From contig NZ_KI391954.1 in assembly GCF_000185725.2 (NCBI RefSeq), forward strand, positions 806,001 through 870,000: DNA of 64,000 bases, read 5' to 3'. This stretch comes from Segniliparus rugosus ATCC BAA-974. GTDB taxonomy: Bacteria > Actinomycetota > Actinomycetes > Mycobacteriales > Mycobacteriaceae. The notes under the pieces were generated by a model. It was not told where the DNA came from. It was given only the letters and a program-made list of their open reading frames with translations, and searched no databases. Position numbers and translations under genes: made by a program. Numbering within the stretch: position 1 is the stretch's first letter; every line of letters begins with the position of its first letter. This document shows, in pieces, positions 7,793 to 16,974 of this stretch.

Positions 7793-9662
7793 TCGAGCAC
7801 GCCGAGCCGCGATGAACGCGGCGCGCGCGCCGTTCGCCAAATTACGCGGCCCGCTGCAATGGTTCGCCGCCCGCCGCAGACTGGGCCTTGCGGCGACCTA
7901 CCTCGCGCTCGGCGCGGTGGCGGTCCAACTTGTCTTCATCCAGACGATCTGGGCCTCGCACTACAACGCGGAAGCCGCGAACCAGCGTTCGGTCACCATC
8001 GTCGACCCGGCGATGCGCGGGGTCATCACCGACCGCAACGGACGCAAGCTCGCGTTCACCGTGCAGCTGCGCAAGCTCACCTTCCAGCCGCAGGCCATTC
8101 AGGCGAAACTGGCGAAACAGCGCGCGGCGAACGCCTCCGCGCCCGCGCCGCAGGACCGGCTGGCGCAGATCGCCAAGGGAATCCGGGAGATGCTCGGCGG
8201 TTCGGCGAGCGAATCGGACCTGCTGGGCAAGCTCAAATCCAATCAAACATTCGTCTACCTCGCGAAACAGGTGGATCCGCAGATCGCCGAGAAGATCAGC
8301 GACCGTTTCCCCGAAGTCGGCTCGGAACGGCAGAACGTGCGGGTCTACCCGAACGACTCGCTGGGGGCCAACCTCATCGGCGTGACGGGGGACGAGGGCC
8401 ACGGGATGGTCGGGCTCGAGGCGATGCTCGACTCCGAGCTTGCGGGCCATGACGGCGCGTCGACCTACGACCGGACCAGCGACGGCGGCGTCATCCCGGG
8501 GAGCTGGCGGGACCGCCGTCCAGCGGTGAACGGCTCGGACGTGCAGCTCACCATCGACGCCGAGACGCAGTACTACGTGCAGGAGCGGGTCCAAGAGGCG
8601 CTCGAGAAATCCGGCGCGAAGCATGTGAGCGCGGTGGTGCTCGACGCGAAAACGGGGGAGGTGCTGGCGATGGCCAACGACTCCACGTTCGACCCCGCGC
8701 GCGGTTTGGCCAACGCCGATCCGGACAGCCTCGGGAACCTCGCGATCACCAGCCCCTTCGAGCCGGGCTCGGTGAACAAGGTCATCACGGCTTCGGGGGT
8801 GATCGAGTACGGGCTCTCGAACCCGGACGAGGTGATCCCGGTGCCGGGGCTGCTCCAGATGGGCGGCGTGTCGATCCACGACTTCTTGAGCCACGGCACC
8901 CAGCGTCTCACCACGGCGGGGATTTTCGGCTTCTCGTCCAATATCGGCACGCTGATGCTCGCCCAGCGCCTCGGCGAGGACCGGTTCATGGATCTGGTCA
9001 AAAAGTTCGGCCTCGGCCAGCGCACGGACGTGGGCCTGCCGGGGGAGAGCGAGGGGCAGGTCCCGCCGCGCGACCAATGGTCGGGCTCGACTTTCGCGAA
9101 CCTGCCGATCGGCCAGGGCCTTTCGATGACGCTGCTGCAGATGACCGGCATGTACCAGGCCATCGCGAACGACGGGCTGCGGATGCCGCCCCGGATCCTC
9201 CGCTCTATCGCGGGCCACGCGCAGCCAAGGCCCGAGGGGGTCCAAGTGGTCCGGCCGGAGACGGCGCGGACGGTGCGGAATATGTTCGAGGCGATCACGC
9301 AGTTCGACCGGATGGGCTACCAACAGGGGACCGGGTCGACCGCCCGAGTCGCCGGATACCAGATCAGCGGCAAGACCGGCACCGGGCAGCAGGTGAACCC
9401 GGCTTGCGGGTGCTACTACGAGGACATGCACAACAACATCACCTTCGCCGGGATCGCGCCCGCCGACAACCCGAGGTTCGTCGTCGGCATCTACATGGAC
9501 GCGCCGCCGAGGGGCGCGGACGGCTCGAACCACCAGACGGCGGCCCCGTTGTTCCACGACATCGGCCAGTGGCTGCTCACGCACTACAGCGTGCCGCTGT
9601 CGGCGGAGCCGTTCCCCTGGTACGTGCTGAACGCGGACGCTCCTGCGGACGACCCTCGCTGA
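7785..9662 (+). CDS. pbpB: class B penicillin-binding protein, septal transpeptidase (PbpB/FtsI)
   Basis: A 625-residue membrane-anchored transpeptidase that cross-links septal peptidoglycan. One transmembrane helix lies near 33-54, then a pedestal domain with RGVITDRNGRKLA (78-90), and the catalytic domain: SVNK at 329-332 (active serine 329), SSN at 384-386 and KTG at 530-532. ATG 7785 follows AGGAGCAGC. It is the last dcw gene here; murE and later genes do not follow. A CGCYYED segment just after KTG gives two nearby cysteines, a candidate disulphide. Confidence 0.95.
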   Translation: MSDRARRAAMNAARAPFAKLRGPLQWFAARRRLGLAATYLALGAVAVQLVFIQTIWASHYNAEAANQRSVTIVDPAMRGVITDRNGRKLAFTVQLRKLTFQPQAIQAKLAKQRAANASAPAPQDRLAQIAKGIREMLGGSASESDLLGKLKSNQTFVYLAKQVDPQIAEKISDRFPEVGSERQNVRVYPNDSLGANLIGVTGDEGHGMVGLEAMLDSELAGHDGASTYDRTSDGGVIPGSWRDRRPAVNGSDVQLTIDAETQYYVQERVQEALEKSGAKHVSAVVLDAKTGEVLAMANDSTFDPARGLANADPDSLGNLAITSPFEPGSVNKVITASGVIEYGLSNPDEVIPVPGLLQMGGVSIHDFLSHGTQRLTTAGIFGFSSNIGTLMLAQRLGEDRFMDLVKKFGLGQRTDVGLPGESEGQVPPRDQWSGSTFANLPIGQGLSMTLLQMTGMYQAIANDGLRMPPRILRSIAGHAQPRPEGVQVVRPETARTVRNMFEAITQFDRMGYQQGTGSTARVAGYQISGKTGTGQQVNPACGCYYEDMHNNITFAGIAPADNPRFVVGIYMDAPPRGADGSNHQTAAPLFHDIGQWLLTHYSVPLSAEPFPWYVLNADAPADDPR

Positions 9663-9671
9663 CGGCAGGGC

Positions 9672-10343
9672 TCATCGCAGACCAGAGGCGATCCGCTCAG
9701 CCACTGCTTGCGGGATCTGGTTGGCGGCGAGACCTTTCGGCGTAGTGCTCGGGAGCCAGGCGCTGGCGCTCGCCTGGATCAGCCATTCGCCGCGCGCGAT
9801 GGCGTATACAGCGGTACTGCCATTGCAGGAGCCGCCGGACGAGCTGCTCCTGCGATACCAAGACACAGCTGGACCGGGGACCGGGATGGGCGTGGCTTCC
9901 CAACCGCCGCACCGCGCAGTCGCGCCGGTCTCTCGGTAGTCCGAGCAGCCGTCGAGCGCTGCGCGGAGAGCCGCCAGCCGCTCGCCGGCCTCCTCCGCGC
10001 TGGGATAGCGCGCGATGACTTGCCGAATGTAGTGGGGGTAAGGATCGGGATAGCCGAGGTTCGGGCTCACCGCCTTGGTCGAAGTCTCTTGATAGTCGGA
10101 CCAGTCGTCGCCGTAAGCGGGTTCTTGCCCGACGCTGAAGAGCGGCGCGCACTCCGGGCGGTCCCATTCGCCGGAGAAGGGCTCCGGGGCCTGCGACGCT
10201 TTTTCCTGCTCGGCGGCCAACCCGGTGAGGGCGCTGATTTCTTGCGCCGTGAGCGGATGCGGTCGGGCCGGGGCGGCTGAGGCAGGCACGAGGTGCAACA
10301 GGGCGAAGGCAAGTGACGCGGCCCCCATGATCATCGGTCTCAC
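9672..10343 (-). CDS. exported PknH-sensor-like protein
   Basis: A 223-residue protein with a signal peptide (hydrophobic core to about residue 22, ending ASAAPA). The mature part has paired cysteines (ECAP, GCSDY, ARCGGW, GSCNG) and motifs such as VIARYPSAEEA that resemble the extracellular sensor domain of PknH (PknH_C) and free-standing homologues in mycobacteria. No kinase is attached. GTG 10343 or ATG 10331 could start it. It is convergent with pbpB (9-base gap) and lies in the same direction as glpX. The ligand is unknown. The lipoprotein at 11498 looks like a distant paralogue. Confidence 0.65.
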   Translation of the reverse strand: MRPMIMGAASLAFALLHLVPASAAPARPHPLTAQEISALTGLAAEQEKASQAPEPFSGEWDRPECAPLFSVGQEPAYGDDWSDYQETSTKAVSPNLGYPDPYPHYIRQVIARYPSAEEAGERLAALRAALDGCSDYRETGATARCGGWEATPIPVPGPAVSWYRRSSSSGGSCNGSTAVYAIARGEWLIQASASAWLPSTTPKGLAANQIPQAVAERIASGLR

Positions 10344-10353
10344 GCCGACGAAC

Positions 10354-11373
10354 TTACACCAGGTCGGAGTATTCCTTGAGCTTCGCGATCCGGTGGTCCG
10401 CGTCGATGATCCGCACGGTGCCGGAAGTCGAGCGCATGACGATGGTCTGCGTCGTCGCGCTGGAGCCGTAGTAGCGCACGCCGCGAAGGAGGTCCCCGTC
10501 GGTGACCCCGGTCGCGGCGAAGAAGATGTTGTTGCCCGCGACCAGGTCGGTGGCGTGCAGCACTCGGCCGAGGTCGTGCCCCGCGTCGAGTGCCTTCTGT
10601 CGCTCGGCCTCGTCGGTCGGCGCGAGGACTGCCTGGAACGCGCCGCCGAGGCAACGGATCGCCGCCGCGGCGATGATGCCCTCCGGCGTGCCGCCGATCC
10701 CCATCAGAAGGTCGGTGCCCGAGCCGGGCCGGGCGGCGGCGATAGCGCCTGCCACGTCGCCGTCGGAGATGAGCCGGATCCGCGCCCCGGTCTCCCGGAT
10801 CTCGCCGATGAGCTCCTGGTGGCGGGGCCGGTCGAGGACGACGACCGTGACGTCCGACGGGCTGACCCCCTTCGCCTTGGCGACCCTGGCGATGTTCTCC
10901 TCGGTGGAGGCGGTGATGTCGATCACGTCGGCGGCTTCCGGGCCGGTGGCGATCTTGCGCATGTAGAAGACGGCGGAAGGGTCGAACATCGCGCCCCGGT
11001 CGGCCACTGCGAGCACGGCGATGGCTCCGGGCATGCCCTTGCTCATGAGCGTGGTGCCGTCCACCGGGTCGACGGCGACGTCGCAGTCCGGTCCGTCCCC
11101 GTCGCCGACCTCTTCGCCGTTGTAGAGCATGGGGGCGTGGTCTTTTTCGCCCTCGCCGATCACCACGACGCCGCGCATGGACACGGTCGCCAGCAGCTGG
11201 CGGATGGCGTTGACGGCGGCTCCGTCGCCGGACTCTTTCTGGCCTCTGCCGACCCAGCGGCCAGCGGCGAGGGCCCCGGCCTCGGTCGCGCGAGCAAGCT
11301 CCATCGCAAGGTTGCGGTCCGGGGAGACGGGGTGGGCGGGGACTTCATGATGGTGCGCGCCATGGGGAGCCAT
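10354..11373 (-). CDS. glpX: class II fructose-1,6-bisphosphatase
   Basis: A 339-residue GlpX-type phosphatase that converts fructose-1,6-bisphosphate to fructose-6-phosphate in gluconeogenesis. VVIGEGEKD (about 70-78) and DPVDGTT (102-108) are the metal- and phosphate-binding motifs of class II enzymes; GIGGTPEG follows. ATG 11373 is chosen because [10 protein letters not shown] is followed by [14 protein letters not shown], the usual GlpX opening; a much longer open frame upstream has no support. In mycobacteria the gene is next to the DUF4245 gene; here about 4.7 kb lie between them. Confidence 0.95.
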   Translation of the reverse strand: MAPHGAHHHEVPAHPVSPDRNLAMELARATEAGALAAGRWVGRGQKESGDGAAVNAIRQLLATVSMRGVVVIGEGEKDHAPMLYNGEEVGDGDGPDCDVAVDPVDGTTLMSKGMPGAIAVLAVADRGAMFDPSAVFYMRKIATGPEAADVIDITASTEENIARVAKAKGVSPSDVTVVVLDRPRHQELIGEIRETGARIRLISDGDVAGAIAAARPGSGTDLLMGIGGTPEGIIAAAAIRCLGGAFQAVLAPTDEAERQKALDAGHDLGRVLHATDLVAGNNIFFAATGVTDGDLLRGVRYYGSSATTQTIVMRSTSGTVRIIDADHRIAKLKEYSDLV

Positions 11374-11497
11374 AGCGGTTGAGTCTAATAGACAGCCCTG
11401 CGAGACGTGCGCTTTGCTGCTAGCATCGGCTCTACTGAAGCGCCGCGAGGGCGTGAGACGGCCCCGAGGCGTTTCCCCGAGGAGGTGAGCGAGGCGT

Positions 11498-12196
11498 ATG
11501 AGAGTGCGTGCCGCCGTGCTTTCTTTCGTTTTGCTCGTGGCGTGCGCGACCGGATGCGGGCCGCTCCACCAGGCGAAACCCTCCGCCTCCGCGCAAGCGG
11601 AGGCGCCGTCCGGGCTCGACGATCCGGTTCTGCCGCTGTCTCCGATGCTCAACCAATTCGTCAAGCCAGAAGTGACCGAACTCTCCTGGCACGACAAGCC
11701 CGACTCCTCCGAGTGGACCGTCGTGCCCGCCGAATGCCAGCTGGTCGGCGAAGCGGGCTACGCCGACCAGTGGGGGCAGTCGTGGACGAAATTCCGCAGG
11801 CTCGTGCTCGCCGACACCAAGAGCGCCCACCCGCCGTTCGTCGACACGGTGAGCGAGGTCTGGGTGGAGGAGATCATGGTGCAGTATCCGGGCGAGGCCG
11901 CCGCTCGGAACGCGTACAACGGCATGACCAGCAATTTCGCCCAATGCGACAATCGAATGCTCTCCTCGAAGAGCAAACTGGGCACCGTCACCCCGTGGCT
12001 GCCCAAGGTGTACGAGCTCACGGCGACCAAGGCGCGATGGGAGAACCTCCAAGGCGGTTCGACGTATTGGGGCTGCGCCTCCGAGGCGAGGCTCAGCGGC
12101 TACGCGATCGTCTCGGCGACGATCTGCAGCCGGGATCCCAAACGCGGCGAGACGGTCGGGAAGATCGCCGACCTGATGGGCGATGTCCGCGCGTAA
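11498..12196 (+). CDS. lipoprotein with PknH-sensor-like domain
   Basis: A 232-residue protein. The signal peptide contains a lipobox at LLVAC (Cys16), with a second possible cysteine at 20 (ATGC). The mature domain has [29 protein letters not shown] and cysteines near residues 148, 189 and 208, a layout similar to the exported protein at 9672-10343 and to PknH_C domains. It is divergent from glpX and precedes the tldD/tldE pair with an 81-base gap. The ligand and partner are unknown. Confidence 0.6.
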   Translation: MRVRAAVLSFVLLVACATGCGPLHQAKPSASAQAEAPSGLDDPVLPLSPMLNQFVKPEVTELSWHDKPDSSEWTVVPAECQLVGEAGYADQWGQSWTKFRRLVLADTKSAHPPFVDTVSEVWVEEIMVQYPGEAAARNAYNGMTSNFAQCDNRMLSSKSKLGTVTPWLPKVYELTATKARWENLQGGSTYWGCASEARLSGYAIVSATICSRDPKRGETVGKIADLMGDVRA

Positions 12197-12277
12197 CTGG
12201 AAGCACGGGGCTCCCCAGGAGTTTCGCGGCGTTGTCGCCTTGGATCTCGTGCATGTGTTTCCCCGGAGGCCGGCCGG

Positions 12278-13840
12278 TTGCTTGAGTATGATCCAGAGAT
12301 GCCTTCGGTTGATCCCGATTTCTTAGCCTTGCCGCTCGCGCGGCTCGCCGACGCGGCCCTGTCCTCGGCCAAAGCGCTCGGCGCGGACCACGCGGATTTG
12401 CGAGTGCACCGCCTCGCCGAGGAGCGGATCGCCCTTCGCGACGCGAAGCCGCAGAGCGTCACGAGCACCACGCAGCTGGGGTTCGCGGTGCGCGTGCTCG
12501 TGGACGGAGTCTGGGGTTTTGCGTCCAGCGTGCATTTGACCGCAGAGTCCGCAGCGCAGACGGCTCGGCGATCTGTCGAGGTCGCGCGGGCTCTGGCCCC
12601 GCTGGCGGCGGAACGCGTGACGCTCGCGGACGAGCCGGCGTACCCGGGGGCGGTCTGGGTCGGCGCGTACGAGCGCGACCCCTTCGACGTGCCTGTCGCG
12701 GAGAAAGTGGCGTTGCTCGTGGACTATTCCGAGCGCCTGCTCGCCGCCGACCCGGTGGCGCATGTGAGCGCGCACGTCCTCGCGGTCAAGGAGCAGAGCT
12801 TCTACGCCGATCTCGCGGGGTCCGCGATCACGCAGCAGCGCGTCCGGCTGCACCCGCAGCTCGAAGCGACCACGGTGGACCAGGCCGCGGGGGTGTTCGA
12901 GACGATGCGGACCCTCGCCCCGCCGGTCGCGAGGGGCTGGGAGTACCTGGACGAACGCAGCGGAGCTTCTGCCGCCTCGGCAGGCGGGCCGGTGTGGGGC
13001 TGGGCCGACGAGCTCGCCCGCATCCCCGAGCTGCTCGCCGAGAAGGCCAAGGCTCCGAGCGTGACGGCTGGCCCGACCGATTTGGTGATCGCCCCGTCCA
13101 ACCTCTGGCTCACCATCCACGAGTCCATCGGCCACGCCACGGAGTACGACCGGGCCATCGGCTACGAGGCCGCGTACGCTGGCACCTCGTTCGCCACCCC
13201 GGACCAGCTCGGGACGCTGCGATACGGCAGCGAAGTCATGCACGTCACGGCGGACCGCGATATCGAGCACGGCCTCGCGACCGTCGGGTGGGACGACGAG
13301 GGCGTCGCCACCGGGCGGTGGGATATCGTCAAGGACGGCGTGCTCGTCGGCTATCAGCTCGACCGGACCTTCGCGCTGCGCCTCGGCCTCGAGCGCTCCA
13401 ACGGCTGCTCCTACGCCGACTCCGCGCACCATGTCCCGATCCAGCGCATGGCGAACATCTCCCTGGAGCCGGACCGGCAGACCGACCGCTCGACCTCGGA
13501 TCTCATCGGGGCCGTCGAGGACGGGATCTACATCGAGGGCGACAAGTCCTGGTCCATCGACATGCAGCGGTACAACTTCCAGTTCACCGGGCAACGGTTC
13601 TGGCGGATCCAAGGCGGCAAGCTCGCGGGACAGCTGCGGGACGTGGCGTACCAGGCGACGACAACGGACTTCTGGGGCTCGATGGAGGCGGTGGGCGGCG
13701 AGAGCACCTGGGTGCTCGGCGGCGCGTTCAACTGCGGCAAAGCCCAGCCCGGCCAAGTCGCCGCCGTCAGCCACGGCTGCCCGTCCGCCCTGTTCCGCCA
13801 GGTCAGAGTGCTCAACACCGCGCAGGAGGGTAAGGCATGA
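12278..13840 (+). CDS. tldD: TldD-family metallopeptidase
   Basis: A 520-residue TldD subunit. HESIGH at 281-286 is the HExxxH zinc motif of TldD, followed by the family segments GTSFATPDQLGTLRYGS and WDDEGVATGRWDIVKDG. In E. coli TldD and TldE form a heterodimeric peptidase that processes microcin and CcdA; the actinobacterial substrate is unknown. TTG 12278 has GGAGG eight bases ahead; ATG 12299 is the alternative and gives the more usual N-terminus. The stop overlaps the tldE start as ATGA. Confidence 0.88.
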   Translation: MLEYDPEMPSVDPDFLALPLARLADAALSSAKALGADHADLRVHRLAEERIALRDAKPQSVTSTTQLGFAVRVLVDGVWGFASSVHLTAESAAQTARRSVEVARALAPLAAERVTLADEPAYPGAVWVGAYERDPFDVPVAEKVALLVDYSERLLAADPVAHVSAHVLAVKEQSFYADLAGSAITQQRVRLHPQLEATTVDQAAGVFETMRTLAPPVARGWEYLDERSGASAASAGGPVWGWADELARIPELLAEKAKAPSVTAGPTDLVIAPSNLWLTIHESIGHATEYDRAIGYEAAYAGTSFATPDQLGTLRYGSEVMHVTADRDIEHGLATVGWDDEGVATGRWDIVKDGVLVGYQLDRTFALRLGLERSNGCSYADSAHHVPIQRMANISLEPDRQTDRSTSDLIGAVEDGIYIEGDKSWSIDMQRYNFQFTGQRFWRIQGGKLAGQLRDVAYQATTTDFWGSMEAVGGESTWVLGGAFNCGKAQPGQVAAVSHGCPSALFRQVRVLNTAQEGKA

Positions 13841-15195
13841 GCCAGCATGAGGCGCGCACAGCGCAGGACCTCGTCGAAACGGCGCTCGCGCTCTCGAAGG
13901 CCGACCAGGCCGCCGTGGTGGTGCATGAGAGAAGCGAAGCCTCGTTGCGCTGGGCGAACAGCACGATGACGACCAACGGCGTGTCCCGTTCCCGCTCGGT
14001 GTCGGTGGTCTCGGTGGTCGGCGAGTCCGTCGGGACGCGCACCGCGACCGTCGCCGACGAGCGCGAGCTCGCCGAGCTCGTCGCGGGCAGCGAGACCGCC
14101 GCGCGTTCGCTGCCAGGGGCGGAAGGCGCCCTCCCGTTCGTCTCGGGGGCCGTCGACGCGGACTGGGACGACCCCGTCCCGACCACGGACATCGGGGTCT
14201 TCTCGGGCTTGGCGCGGGACCTGCCGGGCGGTTTCGCAGGGGCCGCCACGCTGTACGGTTTCGCGCACCACGAGTTGGTGACCACGTTCCTCGGCTCGTC
14301 GACCGGGCTGCGCAGGCGCTTCACCCAGCCCACCGGCTCGGTGGAGATCAACGCGAAGCAGGACAAGACGAGCGTGTGGGCGGGCCGGAGCACGGAGGAT
14401 TTCGCGGGCTTCGACACGGACGGACTGCTCGCCGAGCTCGCGGGCCGGATCTCCTGGTCGGGCAAGCGAGTCGACCTGCCTGCGGGACGGTACGAGACCA
14501 TCCTGCCGCCGGGGCCGGTCGCCGACCTGATGATCTACCTGTACTGGTGCATGGAGGGCCGCTCGGCGCAGGAGGGGCACAGCCCGTTCTCCCGCGCGGG
14601 CGGCACCCGAGTGGGGGAGCGGTTGGGCTCGCTCGGCCTCTCGCTCTACAGCGACCCCTCGGAATCGGGGCTCGCGTGCGCGCCGTTCCTCGCCACAACG
14701 GAGTCGGGCGACTACGTCTCGGTCTTCGACAACGGGCTCGACATCGGCCGGGTCGATTGGATCAAGGACGGCGTCATCGAACGCCTCGCGTACCCAAGGG
14801 CGCTGGCCGCCCAGTTCGGGCAGCCGGTCGCGCTGCCCGCGGACAACCTCGTCCTGACCGGCGGACAGGGGAGCGCCGAGGACCTGGTGGCGCAGACCGA
14901 GCGGGGCCTCTTGCTCACCACACTGTGGTACATCCGCATGGTCGACCCTGCCGCGCTGCTGCTCACCGGTCTCACCCGAGACGGGGTCTACCTCGTGGAA
15001 GACGGCAAAGTGGTCGGCGAGGCGAACAACTTCCGGTTCAACGAGAGCCCGCTCGACCTGCTGCGCCGGGCGACCCAAGCCGGGGAGTCCGTGCGGAGCC
15101 TGCCGAGGGAATGGAAAGATTATTTCCAGCGGACCGCCACACCTGCGCTCAGAATTCCCGATTTCCACATGTCGTCGGTCAGCCAAGCGACCTGA
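13837..15195 (+). CDS. tldE: TldE/PmbA-family peptidase subunit
   Basis: A 452-residue partner of TldD. It shares the fold but lacks the HExxxH motif, as expected for TldE. Typical pieces include AAVVVHERSEASLRWANS at the N-terminus and DGVYLVEDGKVVGEANNFRFN near the C-terminus. The ATGA overlap with tldD indicates coupled synthesis of the heterodimer. After it, conserved coding stops for about 900 bases. Confidence 0.85.
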   Translation: MSQHEARTAQDLVETALALSKADQAAVVVHERSEASLRWANSTMTTNGVSRSRSVSVVSVVGESVGTRTATVADERELAELVAGSETAARSLPGAEGALPFVSGAVDADWDDPVPTTDIGVFSGLARDLPGGFAGAATLYGFAHHELVTTFLGSSTGLRRRFTQPTGSVEINAKQDKTSVWAGRSTEDFAGFDTDGLLAELAGRISWSGKRVDLPAGRYETILPPGPVADLMIYLYWCMEGRSAQEGHSPFSRAGGTRVGERLGSLGLSLYSDPSESGLACAPFLATTESGDYVSVFDNGLDIGRVDWIKDGVIERLAYPRALAAQFGQPVALPADNLVLTGGQGSAEDLVAQTERGLLLTTLWYIRMVDPAALLLTGLTRDGVYLVEDGKVVGEANNFRFNESPLDLLRRATQAGESVRSLPREWKDYFQRTATPALRIPDFHMSSVSQAT

Positions 15196-15237
15196 CATGA
15201 GCCAGGCCCAGCCCATCGTGTCCGTTTCCTCGGAGGT

Positions 15238-15515
15238 GTGATCGCGCCTGAGGCCATGGCCGGGCGAACCGGCGAGCGGACGTGGACGCGTCCCGCGCTC
15301 GCCGTCGAGGAAGCCGCCGCGCATGCCGGGAAGTCCGCGAAGACGATCTACCGGTGGAAAACCAGGGATCGATCAAGCCCTACAGGGAGCGCGGGGAGCC
15401 GATATTCCTCGACGCCGAACTGGACCGGGCGAGTGCGGCCTGCGAGGAGCGCAAAGCCCGGAACCTGCGCCGCCGACCCGACAAAGCCGACCTGATAAAT
15501 AAGCCGCCCGATTGA
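15238..15515 (+). pseudogene. broken excisionase-like helix-turn-helix gene
   Basis: In one frame the region reads ALAVEEAAAHAGKSAKTIYR and then WK; in the next it reads NQGSIKPYRERGEPIFLDAE followed by a charged tail that stops at 15513-15515. Together these form a MerR/excisionase-type HTH domain (helix, turn, YRW, wing). Adding one A to the AAAA run near 15358-15361 joins them. It is either a decayed gene or a homopolymer sequencing error. It lies in a 900-base zone between tldE and the DUF4245 gene that otherwise shows little coding. Confidence 0.55.
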
Positions 15516-15530
15516 CCGGGCATAAGCCGG

Positions 15531-15565
15531 GACCCCCGTGGTTGAGCGGCTGACCTGCGGGGGTC
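15531..15565. repeat. GC-rich hairpin after the HTH remnant
   Basis: GACCCCCG (15531-15538) pairs with CGGGGGTC (15558-15565) across a 19-base loop. There is no T-run. It could be a weak terminator or a remnant of the decayed insert. Confidence 0.4.
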
Positions 15566-15684
15566 GTTGACGAAATCCTCAAACGGATCGCCTCCCCGGT
15601 CCACAACGCGGACCCGGCGCGCCGGAGGCTGCGGGGGCCAGGTGAAAGGTCATCGCGGACGCGAGCACAGCGCCGGTCAGCTCG

Positions 15685-15988
15685 ATGGTCCTGCACGGCG
15701 TTCCCGAGATCGATGAGATCTCCCCCGAGTACGACAGCCTGATCGGGCCGCTGGCGGCCTTCCATCAAACAGCGGCAGCATTGGAGAAGTCCTGCACGAA
15801 CTTCGCAGAGCAGGTGCGCCACTCCAGAGAAGCCATCGCGAACACCGCGATCCGCGCAGCCGAGATCGCCGAAGGCAGCACGGCCGTCGAGGCGTTCGGC
15901 CTCGCTCATTCCCTCTTCGTCGCGCCGGGTTCCGGCCGGTATTCTCAACGCGCCCCGGCACGAGAACAAACCCGATGCCGAGCATTAG
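15685..15988 (+). pseudogene. possible small helical protein, reading frame disturbed
   Basis: From ATG 15685 about 80 residues look like real coding: a helical run with ISPEYDSLIGPLAAFHQT, ALEKSCTNFAEQVRHSR and ANTAIRAAEIAEGS. After about 15930 this frame becomes arginine-rich and non-protein-like and runs into the DUF4245 gene, while the next frame gives ILNAPRHENKPDAEH and a stop at 15986-15988. A one-base shift is therefore likely. No family is recognised. The rest of the 15.2-16.1 kb gap holds only the HTH remnant and the hairpin. Confidence 0.35.
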
Positions 15989-16100
15989 GACGAGCCGCTG
16001 CGCTCCCGCCGCCTATGCGCCAAGTGGGCTGTGGGATCTTCGGTCCGCGCGGCGGCGGCCGCGTTTGGCGCTCTGCCGTAGGCACTGGCAGACTGGACCG

Positions 16101-16700
16101 GTGAGCGCGGAGAAGAAGCATCGGCTGTTGCACGACCAGCGGGACATGTTGCTGTCCCTCGCTCCGCTGGTCCTCGTCTGCCTCCTCATCGCCGGTCTGG
16201 CCGGGAAATGCAGCTTCTCGCCCACCGGTTTCGCCGGTCCCGCGAACGCCGTGAGCGAGATCAAAGACGTGGACGCGCGGCATTCGCTCGAAGAGGCCGC
16301 GCGGTTCTTCCCGTTCCCTGTCCGCACGCCCGCCGCGCCGGACACATGGCGCACGATCGCAGTGGACCGGGGCGAGATCAAGACCTCGAACCTGCCGTCG
16401 GAGCAGATCTCGGTCAACTATTTGAGCCCGGCGGGCCGCGCCTACCGGGTCACCCAGACCGACGCGACCGTCCCGGCGCTGCTCTCGTGGGTCGCTCTGT
16501 CGGACGGCGAGGACAAGGGAGCCCAAGACATCGGCGGCGCGCGCTGGACGGTCACCGCCCAGGGCCCGAACTCGGCGTGGATCTGGGACGACGGCCGCTC
16601 GCGGGTCGCGCTGACCGCGACGAACGGCGACGAGACGGCTTTCCGGCTGCTCGCCGCCGCTGTCGCCGCCGCCCCGGTGACGCGGCCCGACGGCAAGTGA
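16101..16700 (+). CDS. DUF4245 membrane-anchored protein
   Basis: A 199-residue protein from GTG 16101: a short basic cytoplasmic start, one transmembrane helix (about residues 17-35, SLAPLVLVCLLIAGLAG), then an extracytoplasmic domain with FFPFPVRTPAAPDTWR and QDIGGARWTV typical of DUF4245. The family lies between glpX and xseB in Mycobacteriales (Rv1100 position). Function is unknown. It is convergent with xseB with a 25-base gap. Confidence 0.8.
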   Translation: MSAEKKHRLLHDQRDMLLSLAPLVLVCLLIAGLAGKCSFSPTGFAGPANAVSEIKDVDARHSLEEAARFFPFPVRTPAAPDTWRTIAVDRGEIKTSNLPSEQISVNYLSPAGRAYRVTQTDATVPALLSWVALSDGEDKGAQDIGGARWTVTAQGPNSAWIWDDGRSRVALTATNGDETAFRLLAAAVAAAPVTRPDGK

Positions 16701-16725
16701 CCGCGCGCTCCTCGTCGCGGGCGGG

Positions 16726-16974
16726 TCAGCCCTCGGAGGTTCCTTCCGTCTCGTCCTCTTCGGGCCCCTGCGCCGTCGTCAACACGGCGTCCACCCGCTT
16801 CGCGGCTCCGTCGAGATGTTCTTCGCAGCGTTTGACCAGCGCCTCCCCGCGCTCCCACAGCGCCACCGAGGCGTCGAGGCTGAGCCCGCCTTGTTCGAGC
16901 TGCCGCACCACGTCGACGAGTTCCTCGCGGGCCTGCTCGTAACCAAGGTCTTGCACTGCTCGCTGTTCGGTCAC
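16726..16974 (-). CDS. xseB: exodeoxyribonuclease VII small subunit
   Basis: An 82-residue helical protein with the XseB pattern [20 protein letters not shown] and [20 protein letters not shown]. It binds the long C-terminal helices of XseA to form exonuclease VII, which degrades single-stranded DNA. Its start overlaps the xseA stop by four bases (ATGA), so the subunits are co-translated. Confidence 0.93.
   Translation of the reverse strand: MTEQRAVQDLGYEQAREELVDVVRQLEQGGLSLDASVALWERGEALVKRCEEHLDGAAKRVDAVLTTAQGPEEDETEGTSEG

Noticed and set aside
7842-9584. 580-codon open frame opposite pbpB
   Set aside because: Same high-GC antisense artefact; no ribosome site and no family resemblance.
11374-11697. 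Longer GlpX starting at 11697
   Set aside because: The extra residues cross the promoter region and the start of the divergent lipoprotein gene; family proteins begin at about 11373.
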